DNA of 64,000 bases, from the NCBI GenBank assembly GCA_009917555.1, contig QZDX01000001.1, forward strand, positions 1 through 64,000. Direction: 5' to 3'. The DNA comes from a bacterium 1XD21-13 (lineage in GTDB: Bacteria; Bacillota; Clostridia; Lachnospirales; Lachnospiraceae). Shown here in pieces: positions 42,876 to 50,277 of the stretch (its first letter is position 1; every line of letters starts with the position of its first letter). The notes under the pieces were generated by a model. It saw nothing but the letters and a program-made list of their open reading frames with translations, did not search any database and was not told where the DNA came from. Made by a program: the position numbers and the translations under genes.

Positions 42876-43964
42876 TTATCTTGTAATAAAGTCATTCCAC
42901 TTCTCATTAAATTCTTCCGTATGGGATGAAGTCCAATCAATATCCATATCTACAAAGTTGATGTTCTCCCATGCTTCCATAGTATCCGGATCCGCAACAT
43001 CCGTACGAACGGAACGACGATTCAGACCGCCAAGCTGGGACTGTACTTCCTTGCCGCTCAGATAGTCAATAAACATCTGCGCGCTCTTGGGATTTTTACA
43101 ATCCTTTACAATTGCACAGCCGGAAGGACTGGAGGATGTACCCTCCTCGGGATATACGATAGCAATGCTTGCACCAGACTCCATGTAGCGAAGAGCCGCC
43201 TCCTCATAAGTCAGGCCAATCAGATACTCACCGTCTGCCACTCCCTTATATACACCTGAGGAGGAACTAATTACCTTGCCATCCAGATTCTCAACCAGCT
43301 TTTCCACAAACTCATAGCCCTTGCCGTCGTCCGTACCATAAGCCAGGATAATAGACATAATGCAGGCAAATGCAGAAGAGGATGCCGTTGGATCCGCGTT
43401 TGCAATTTTTCCTTTATACTTCTCATCCAGCAGATCCGCCCACTTGGTAGGAGCTTCGTCCTCCGGAATCAAATCCGTGTTGTAAACCATAACCATGGGT
43501 CCCATATCAAAGCCGGTATAATATCCGTTGGGATCCACTGCCTCAGGCTTTAAGCTGGCTGCCTCAGAGCTGGTATAGGGCTGAAGCAAATCCTGATTGG
43601 CACGGTAGGTATCGATAACGCCGCCCCACACAACATCTCCCTGGGGATTGCCGGCCTCTGCCTTGATACGTGCAAACAGGGAAGAGGTTCCGTCCTGTAC
43701 CAGGCTTACCTTGATGCCGGTCTGCTCTTCAAACTCCTGAATAATGGGGTCCGCCCACTCGGTAGAGTTGGAATAATACAGCGTCAGTTCTCCGGTATCC
43801 TCAAGCTCTCCGCTCTCTGCCGGCTCCGCATCCGGCGTTTCCTCTCCGCCTTCGCCAGCCGCTGGTGCAGGTGCCTCTGCAGGCGCCTCTTTCTTGCCAC
43901 CACAGGCTGCCAATGAGCTCACAGCCACAACCAGAGCCATCACAATTGCTATTTTTCTTTTCAT
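42876..43964 (-). CDS. Extracellular solute-binding lipoprotein (FbpA/AfuA type)
   Basis: This 362-residue lipoprotein has a signal with lipobox SLAACGG and a Pro/Ala/Glu-rich linker. The body begins LTLYYSNSTEWADPIIQEFE and contains FARIKAEAGNPQGDVVWGG, as in ferric-iron or phosphonate-type binding proteins. The ATG at 43964 has GGAGGG 8 bases upstream. It is the first gene of the importer operon. Iron is the usual assignment for this family, but organophosphate or other anions are equally possible from sequence alone. Confidence 0.9.
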   Translation of the reverse strand: MKRKIAIVMALVVAVSSLAACGGKKEAPAEAPAPAAGEGGEETPDAEPAESGELEDTGELTLYYSNSTEWADPIIQEFEEQTGIKVSLVQDGTSSLFARIKAEAGNPQGDVVWGGVIDTYRANQDLLQPYTSSEAASLKPEAVDPNGYYTGFDMGPMVMVYNTDLIPEDEAPTKWADLLDEKYKGKIANADPTASSSAFACIMSIILAYGTDDGKGYEFVEKLVENLDGKVISSSSGVYKGVADGEYLIGLTYEEAALRYMESGASIAIVYPEEGTSSSPSGCAIVKDCKNPKSAQMFIDYLSGKEVQSQLGGLNRRSVRTDVADPDTMEAWENINFVDMDIDWTSSHTEEFNEKWNDFITR

Positions 43965-44280
43965 GCTTTTTCCCTCCATTTATTATTTGCTTATTGGACT
44001 ATTAGTGTCCAATAAAATATACTTAACCGGGTGCTCATAGCTTCCCGATATGTATACCTCTTTTGGTCATTTGTATCTTTTGACATACATCTCTGCATTG
44101 GCTTCATCAATTACCGTCATTTTATTTATAATTTACTGATATTTTATCTCTTTTTTATGCATTTTACAGTAAGGCAAAACAGCAAAAAAGGGTAGCAAAA
44201 CGGCACTTCTCTTTTTAATGGAGTTTTTTGGGAAAAAATCAAACTTCTAACAAATTCCCACATAATTCCATTATTTTTGC

Positions 44281-44309
44281 TTGACATTTAGCCCAAGATA
44301 GGCTATAGT
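44281..44309 (+). promoter_or_regulatory. Cold-shock gene promoter
   Basis: A perfect -35 TTGACA (44281-44286) and TATAGT (44304-44309) are spaced by 17 bp. The resulting leader is about 136 nt long. The remaining gap from 43965 to 44280 is AT-rich and shows no gene. Confidence 0.8.
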
Positions 44310-44348
44310 GAGGGTGCATTGAAGTATATTTTTGATGAATTTGATTCA

Positions 44349-44402
44349 CATGTTTTGTAGGTCATCATTTTATGCATGATGCTTACGAGACATGTTTTTT
44401 TT
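44349..44402 (+). promoter_or_regulatory. Terminator-like hairpin in the cold-shock leader
   Basis: Bases 44349-44367 pair with 44377-44394 (G-U pairs and one bulge) around a 9-nt loop, followed directly by eight T (44395-44402). It lies after the promoter and 50 bp before the start codon. It has all parts of an intrinsic terminator, so it may control read-through into the coding region. Confidence 0.65.
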
Positions 44403-44451
44403 ATCTCGGAGAAGATATGCGGAATAGTACTAATTTAGGAGGTATCTTTTA

Positions 44452-44658
44452 ATGAACAAAGGTACAGTAAAATGGTTCAACGGCACAAAAGGATATGGTT
44501 TCATTACCAACTCCGAGACTGGCGAGGACGTATTCGTACACTTCTCCGGCATTGTAGCCGAAGGATTCAAGACACTGGAAGAGGGACAGTCCGTAACCTT
44601 CGATATCACCGAGGGAAACCGCGGTCCCCAGGCTACCAATGTAGTGGTTGTAGCGTAG
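44452..44658 (+). CDS. cspA: Cold-shock protein (CspA family)
   Basis: This 68-residue single-domain RNA-binding protein has RNP1 KGYGFIT and RNP2 VFVHFS. Length is normal. It melts RNA structure at low temperature and often acts as a general RNA chaperone. AGGAGG lies upstream, and a long leader with a terminator-like hairpin precedes it. A 20-bp perfect terminator follows. Confidence 0.96.
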   Translation: MNKGTVKWFNGTKGYGFITNSETGEDVFVHFSGIVAEGFKTLEEGQSVTFDITEGNRGPQATNVVVVA

Positions 44659-44665
44659 GTTTTAC

Positions 44666-44713
44666 AAAAAGAGCATCCCTTGCGTTATGCGATACGCAAG
44701 GGATGCTCTTTTT
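44666..44713. terminator. Strong bidirectional terminator
   Basis: A perfect 20-bp stem (44666-44685 with 44694-44713) has an 8-nt loop and A5/T5 ends. It serves cspA and the lipoprotein gene that ends at 44722. Confidence 0.92.
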
Positions 44714-44721
44714 GTATTCCA

Positions 44722-45600
44722 CTATTCCACCTCAATCACCGCTCCGTCCTGGGCTCTCGTATAATGCCTCAGGAAATCCCAGGCCACAAATGCCTCATCC
44801 TCGTTCAGCTCATGCTTGCCGCCGTCAATCAGAATCATTTGACCAAAGGGTCTGGTATAGCCCTCCTTATAATGATTGCTGAAGGTCCAGGTTCTTCCGT
44901 CAATCTCGCTGGTCTTTACCTCATCCGGCTCATAACCCCAGTATTCTGTCTTGTCAAAATCCTTGGCCTCTCCATGCTCCAGAAGATGGTTATACCGCAT
45001 AAGAGCCTCAATTCCCCACACCTCGTCATCGATCACCCGCATAGCACCGGAATCCATCTCCAGGGTCAGGTCCTCACTGCCCTGTATGATCTGAAAGGGC
45101 ATCTCGTAGGGAGAGCTCAAATGCTTAATCGGCATCATCCAGCTCATGCAGCTAATGGCAGCAAAGGTCTGAGGATAATCATTCACAAGGGCAGTTACTG
45201 CACCTCCTCCATTGGAAAAGCCTGTGGCATAGATGCGAGTGGTATCCACCGGATAATTTTCTATGGCGTAATTTACGGATTCCATCAGTCGATCTGTTTG
45301 GCTGTAGGATTCTGTGGTTCTATATTTGGGCATCAGTATCAGAAGGTCCGCCTCCTGCGCCTGCTTCCACCACCCGGCTGCCTTCAGCTTATCCGACGGG
45401 CTTGTACCTGGCGCGCAAAGCATCAGCACCAGGGGGCGCTCCCGCTCCGGATCATCCTCCATGGAATCCGGAAGGTAAATCCAGCCTGTCTCTTCGCTCT
45501 CTGTGGTATATTCCACTTCCTTCATGCCTTTGTCCTTTTTTCCCCCGCAGCCGGACAGCAGCAATGCCATAATTACAATGATACTTACGAATCGCTTCAT
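44722..45600 (-). CDS. Esterase-like alpha/beta-hydrolase lipoprotein
   Basis: This 292-residue lipoprotein has lipobox LLLSGCG (Cys18). The hydrolase core has RPLVLMLCAPG, an oxyanion-type segment, and the nucleophile elbow YATGFSNGGG with S129. A His near the end (GGKHEL) fits the triad. The layout resembles secreted PHB-depolymerase or feruloyl-esterase-like proteins. The substrate is unknown. Confidence 0.8.
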   Translation of the reverse strand: MKRFVSIIVIMALLLSGCGGKKDKGMKEVEYTTESEETGWIYLPDSMEDDPERERPLVLMLCAPGTSPSDKLKAAGWWKQAQEADLLILMPKYRTTESYSQTDRLMESVNYAIENYPVDTTRIYATGFSNGGGAVTALVNDYPQTFAAISCMSWMMPIKHLSSPYEMPFQIIQGSEDLTLEMDSGAMRVIDDEVWGIEALMRYNHLLEHGEAKDFDKTEYWGYEPDEVKTSEIDGRTWTFSNHYKEGYTRPFGQMILIDGGKHELNEDEAFVAWDFLRHYTRAQDGAVIEVE

Positions 45601-45641
45601 TCGTATTCTTACCCCTTTCTTAACATCATTTCAACTATATG

Positions 45642-46433
45642 CTATGCGTTAGACCTGTTTTCCTCTTCCTTGCCGGGCGTCTCTCCGGCAAGCTTCAGCA
45701 GATCCTCAATCTCTTGGGCGGGCATATCCATATACATAGCCAGCTCCTCCACAGAGACCTTGCGCTCTAATTCGTCGGTGAGCTTCTTAATCTCATCCCT
45801 CAAGTGATTTAATCGCTCCGCAATCAGACTTCCTGCTTCTTTTTCCGCTCTGTCATCCTCTACGGCCTGAGCTATGGCATGGTAAATCTCTTGCTCAAGA
45901 TACTGCAAGGGCGAACTTTCCGGCTCCCGCAGCCCCAAGGTTTCCATGGCAAGCATAAGGCCCACGTTTCCCTCCTGGACCAGATCTCCAAGGAGAACCT
46001 CATGACCCCGAAAGCCATGGGCCAGCCGCAGTACCTCCGGAAGAAGCTGCTCCGTCAGCCGGGCCTTGGCATACCCATCCCCCGTCTCCTCTACCTGTCG
46101 GCACAGCTCAAGCAGCTCCGCCTCCTCCAGGCGCTCCAGACGATCAAGCTCTGCCTGGTAGCTCTTGAGAAAGCTTTTCTCCTCCTCCAATAAGGGAAGC
46201 TCCGCCTGCTGCTTGTTTTCTTCCCTTTGTTCCTCTTTCTTCTCAGCCGGTATATATCCCTCCACAACCACCTGCCGGGACGCCAGGTAAGCAAAAATCA
46301 ATTGATACTGCTCCTCTGACAGCTCCATTGCCGCAAAAAAATTCCGCACCTGGTCTCCTGTGAGCCGATTCCCGTTTTTGCCGACCAGCTCTCCAAGCTC
46401 TGTGAGCTTTTGCTGAAATTCTTCTCGATTCAT
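45642..46433 (-). CDS. Sigma-70-like protein without region 4
   Basis: This 263-residue protein has a short N-terminal part like sigma region 1.1. A charged linker follows, then a diverged region 2 (HEVLLGDLVQEGNVGLMLAM, then LQYLEQEIYHAIAQAVEDDR) and region 3 (LTDELERKVSVEELAMYMDM). It ends at that point, so the -35-binding region 4 is absent. It may bind RNA polymerase without directing it to normal promoters. It lies between rlmD and the lipoprotein gene on the same strand. Confidence 0.75.
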   Translation of the reverse strand: MNREEFQQKLTELGELVGKNGNRLTGDQVRNFFAAMELSEEQYQLIFAYLASRQVVVEGYIPAEKKEEQREENKQQAELPLLEEEKSFLKSYQAELDRLERLEEAELLELCRQVEETGDGYAKARLTEQLLPEVLRLAHGFRGHEVLLGDLVQEGNVGLMLAMETLGLREPESSPLQYLEQEIYHAIAQAVEDDRAEKEAGSLIAERLNHLRDEIKKLTDELERKVSVEELAMYMDMPAQEIEDLLKLAGETPGKEEENRSNA

Positions 46434-46459
46434 GGATATCTCCTTTTATCTGTTATCTC

Positions 46460-47815
46460 TTACTTTTTATTTAAAAGGGTGACGTTCTCTATTCCAGCCG
46501 TCTGCGGAAACATATCCACCGGCTGCACCTTTTTGAGCTCATAGCCTCCTTCGCACAGAAGCTTCAAGTCCCTGGCTAATGTAGCCGAATCACAGCTCAC
46601 ATAGACAATGCGCTTCGGCGCCATGGCAAGCATAGTATCAAGGCAGGCTCTATCACAGCCCTTCCGGGGCGGATCAACCACAATCACATCCGCATGGATT
46701 CCCTTCTCCCGATACAGCTTTGGCAGCACCACCTCCGCCTTTCCCTCATAGAACTCCACATTGGACAATCCGTTCAATCTGGCATTTTGCCTAGCATCCT
46801 CCACGGCCTCAGGAACCACCTCTACCCCATAAACCCTTCCGGCTTTTTGAGCCAGAAACAGGGAAATGGTGCCAATCCCACAATACAAATCCCATACGGT
46901 CTCAGCTCCTGTCAGCCCCGCATACCTCAGGGCCGTTTCATAGAGCTTCTCTGTCTGTACAGGATTCACCTGATAGAAGGACAAGGGGGAAATCTGATAG
47001 CTGATCCTTCCAATCCTATCCGTAATAAAAGCTTGTCCCCGCACAGGAATCAGCTTCTGTCCCAGGATCACATTGGTATTTTTCCGATTCACATTTAAGG
47101 TCAGACTGGTCATTCCAGGAATGGTAAACAAGGCATCCGCAAGCCTCTCTACTCCTGGAAAGCCTGTTCCGTTAATCACAAGGCAAACCATCAGTTCTCC
47201 TGTGGCAAAGCCCTTGCGAATCAGCACATGGCGTACCAGACCTGTTCCTGTGGTCTCATCATAGGGCGCAATCCCCTCTTTTTCCATAAAGTCTAAAATC
47301 ATTTCCAAAATCCGCTGGTTCTCCGGCACTCCCAGGAGACAATCCGTGTTGGAAATGATAGCGTGGGTCCTGCTTGCATAAAAGCCAGTGACAAGCCTTC
47401 CCTCCCGATCACGCCCAATCGGAAACTGGGCCTTGTTCCGATAGCGAAAGGGCTTCTCCATGCCCACCACCGGAAGCAGAGGCGGATTTGAGAAGCCCCC
47501 GATCCGAATCAGCTGGCTTCTCACCTTCTCCTCCTTGAATTTGAGCTGCTTTTCATAGGAAAGAGCCTGTATCTGACAGCCTCCGCAGGAGCGGTGAAGC
47601 CCACAGGGTGCCTCCCCTCGATCCGGGGAAGCCTGCAAAATCCTCATCATACGACCATAGCCGTAGGACTTTTTTACCTTCAGCACCTTGGCCTCAATCA
47701 CGTCCCCCGGCAATGCATCCTTAACAAACAGAGGAAAGCCATCTACCTTTCCGATGCCTTCCCCTTCGTTTCCCATTCCCTCTATGGTCAATGTAAGCAA
47801 ATCATTCTTCTTCAT
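46460..47815 (-). CDS. rlmD: 23S rRNA (uracil(1939)-C5)-methyltransferase
   Basis: This 451-residue RNA methyltransferase has an N-terminal TRAM domain (DLLTLTIEGMGNEGEGIGKV), a likely Fe-S cluster with C at LHRSCGGCQ and nearby Cys, and a SAM domain with VWDLYCGIGTISLFLA. The catalytic part includes VDPPRKGCDRACLDTM and YVSCDSATLARDL with the nucleophilic Cys. Family members modify U1939 of 23S rRNA, and paralogues modify other uridines (RlmCD). The exact target is not certain. Confidence 0.9.
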   Translation of the reverse strand: MKKNDLLTLTIEGMGNEGEGIGKVDGFPLFVKDALPGDVIEAKVLKVKKSYGYGRMMRILQASPDRGEAPCGLHRSCGGCQIQALSYEKQLKFKEEKVRSQLIRIGGFSNPPLLPVVGMEKPFRYRNKAQFPIGRDREGRLVTGFYASRTHAIISNTDCLLGVPENQRILEMILDFMEKEGIAPYDETTGTGLVRHVLIRKGFATGELMVCLVINGTGFPGVERLADALFTIPGMTSLTLNVNRKNTNVILGQKLIPVRGQAFITDRIGRISYQISPLSFYQVNPVQTEKLYETALRYAGLTGAETVWDLYCGIGTISLFLAQKAGRVYGVEVVPEAVEDARQNARLNGLSNVEFYEGKAEVVLPKLYREKGIHADVIVVDPPRKGCDRACLDTMLAMAPKRIVYVSCDSATLARDLKLLCEGGYELKKVQPVDMFPQTAGIENVTLLNKK

Positions 47816-47838
47816 CTTCCGCTCCCGTCTCTCATTGC

Positions 47839-48810
47839 CTACTGCGCAGTACCGGGCTGTCCGCCAAATTGGGAGCTTCTACGGATATTGGATTCAAACA
47901 GCCGGTTGTAGCCAAGCCACTCCTGGCCATTCCCTGCTGATTTAAAGATTTCCTTCATGGTCTCCATTTTCGCATCCGTATTGTCCGCCATATTGAGAGC
48001 CACCGCCTCTATCAGCGCAGGCTTCTTCGGTGAGCCATACTCCAGCTCCCCGTGGTGGGCCAGAATACAATGCTTTAGCTCGTTTTCCAGCTTCCTGGGA
48101 AATCCGGGAATCCTCCGGGCCCGCTCTCCCACCATTTCACTGCCCATGGTAATATGGCCCAAAAGCTGTCCCTCGTCCGTGTAATCATTTTCCGGGAAAT
48201 CTGACAGCTCATAAACCTTGCCGATATCGTGGCACATAGCCGCGGTAAACAACAGATCCCGATTCAAAATCGGATACGCCTCCACATAATAGGCGCAGAG
48301 CTTGCACACGCTTAAGGTGTGCTCTAAAAGGCCGCCCACAAAGCTGTGGTGAACCGTCTTGGCTGCAGAATGCAGCTGAAAGGCTTTGATAAAGGCTGTA
48401 TCCTTCACAAAAAACTCCTCCAGCAGCGCCCGCAAATGAGGCTCCTTGACCTGATTGGCAAGGTCCATCAGCTCCCGATACATAACCTCAATATCCTTAT
48501 CACTCACCGGCAGGTAATCGGCCGGCGTGTATTCACTCTCCCTTGCCCTTCTTGCCCGCTTAATATTAAGCTGCAGGGTCCCCTGAAAGCTGGTGACCTC
48601 TGCCATCACATCCACATAATCTAAAACCTCAAATTCCTCTATCCCCTGTGAGTTGGGGTCCCAAATCTTGGAATCTATGGTGCCTGTCTTGTCCTGCATA
48701 ATGACATTCTCATAAGTCTTGCCGTTCTTGGTCACTGCAGATTGCTTATACTTGCATAGATAGACACCGGAAATCCGGTCTCCCTCCCGAAAGCTCTCAA
48801 TATATTTCAT
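47839..48810 (-). CDS. yhaM: HD-domain 3'-5' exoribonuclease, YhaM family
   Basis: This 323-residue protein has an N-terminal OB fold (GDRISGVYLCKYKQSAVTKN, then IMQDKTGTIDSKIWD) and an HD metal-phosphohydrolase domain with VHHSFVGGLLEHTLSV and AAMCHDIGKVYEL. This is the YhaM architecture. The ATG at 48810 is preferred because GAGGGTG precedes it and the family begins there; an upstream in-frame start has no site. It degrades RNA from the 3' end. Confidence 0.9.
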   Translation of the reverse strand: MKYIESFREGDRISGVYLCKYKQSAVTKNGKTYENVIMQDKTGTIDSKIWDPNSQGIEEFEVLDYVDVMAEVTSFQGTLQLNIKRARRARESEYTPADYLPVSDKDIEVMYRELMDLANQVKEPHLRALLEEFFVKDTAFIKAFQLHSAAKTVHHSFVGGLLEHTLSVCKLCAYYVEAYPILNRDLLFTAAMCHDIGKVYELSDFPENDYTDEGQLLGHITMGSEMVGERARRIPGFPRKLENELKHCILAHHGELEYGSPKKPALIEAVALNMADNTDAKMETMKEIFKSAGNGQEWLGYNRLFESNIRRSSQFGGQPGTAQ

Positions 48811-48860
48811 AACACCCTCCTCATTCCTCTCATTGCCTAGTAAAATCAATCACCTGCCTG

Positions 48861-50138
48861 TTACAGCCGATCCAGGGTAACACTACATGGAATCTCCTTA
48901 TACCCTTCCTTCCCCAGCCGCATCACCTGAACCTGAATCACCTGTTCTCTGGAAAACTTAAGCAGCATCTCCTGTATTTCCGAAATTCCGGTAATACTCT
49001 GACCACTGATCTCCGTAATCACATCTCCCTGCTGGATTCCCGCATCCATAGCCGGAGAGTTCATCTCCACACCGGTCACGTAAACACCTGCCGGAAGGGA
49101 CTGCGCCTGAGCGATCTCCTCGGTCACATCCGCCCCCATAATCCCAATATATACCAGGTCCTGGCTGTTGGAAAGATGCTCAATCACATCCTTCACCTCG
49201 GAGATTCCGTAGGCCGTCAAGGAATCCTTGTTCCCCGGTCCCCGGTACTCCTGCTCAATCACCCCTATGATCTCTCCCTCCGTATTCACCAGCACGCCGC
49301 TGCTTTCGGAGGTGCACCACATGTCTGTCAGAAGGAGCTCATATGCTCCGTCAATCACACTGACCGGATAACTGGCGGAAACCAGATTGCCATATAGTAG
49401 AGATTCCGGTATCCCAGCAGGGCTTCCCACTGCAATCACAAGATCCCCGGCTCTCATATTCCTGGAGCTGCCAAGAGTGGCTATCTGAATCTGTTCCAAA
49501 GCCCCCTCCGGCAAATCCGCCAGGTTCACGCTCAGCACTGCCAGATCCGTAACCGAGTCATAATTTTTCAAAACAGCATCCACGGTCTCATGGTTTACCA
49601 GAGTTACCTGCAGCTGGTCAGCGGATTTTACCCTGGAATAAATGGTGAGAATCAAAAGCTCCACACCATTGTCTCCCACTAAAAGCCCGCTGGTCTGCTC
49701 CCGGCTCTCATAGGTCTCATTGAACCAGTCCGTGTCACTGCTGGCTGCCGTTACCGTAACCAGGCTTTTGGCACACTCCTCCGCCACGCCTCTCAGCTTG
49801 GAGTACAACTGCCGATAATCCGTAAGCTCCAGCTCCACTGACTCCGTAATAACAATAGGCTCCTGAGGCGGTGTGGCCTCCTGGGGCGGCACAGCCTCAG
49901 GCTCATCCTCTTCCTCATCACGGGGGAGGCTGATCTCCTGCCGTTCCTCCTTCTGAAACCGCTCCTCCATAAAGGGGCGCGATATCACAAAGACAAAGCA
50001 GGCAACTACCCCGCACACGACTGCCAGCACAAGCTGAAATAATACCTTGCGAAAGGTTTTGTTCTGGTAAAACCGCTGACGCTTAATCTTCTCCTTCACA
50101 AAGGAAAATTCTTCTTCCTGATGTTTTTCTTCCGCCAT
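48861..50138 (-). CDS. HtrA/DegP-like membrane protein with missing catalytic His
   Basis: This 425-residue protein has a cytoplasmic start, one membrane helix (about 31-53), an acidic Pro/Glu linker, a trypsin-like domain (about 120-300) and a PDZ domain (about 330-420, VEMNSPAMDAGIQQGDVITE). At the usual His position of ILTNxHV it has Ser (ILTIYSRV, S168). The Asp remains (TDLAVL, D198), and a Ser is kept in a changed GNSGG box (SESSG, S279). It is probably proteolytically inactive or very altered. Alignment is by eye. Confidence 0.82.
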   Translation of the reverse strand: MAEEKHQEEEFSFVKEKIKRQRFYQNKTFRKVLFQLVLAVVCGVVACFVFVISRPFMEERFQKEERQEISLPRDEEEDEPEAVPPQEATPPQEPIVITESVELELTDYRQLYSKLRGVAEECAKSLVTVTAASSDTDWFNETYESREQTSGLLVGDNGVELLILTIYSRVKSADQLQVTLVNHETVDAVLKNYDSVTDLAVLSVNLADLPEGALEQIQIATLGSSRNMRAGDLVIAVGSPAGIPESLLYGNLVSASYPVSVIDGAYELLLTDMWCTSESSGVLVNTEGEIIGVIEQEYRGPGNKDSLTAYGISEVKDVIEHLSNSQDLVYIGIMGADVTEEIAQAQSLPAGVYVTGVEMNSPAMDAGIQQGDVITEISGQSITGISEIQEMLLKFSREQVIQVQVMRLGKEGYKEIPCSVTLDRL

Positions 50139-50277
50139 AAGATTCCTCCGCCGTTGTTGAATCTATTGACCCTCGTAAACAATTTTCATTTTAATACATT
50201 TTAGCTTTTCTGTCTAGATCCTCCGGCTTCGGAAAAACCTCTTTCTTTTACGGCAAATTTAGGGTAAAATAGAAGCT

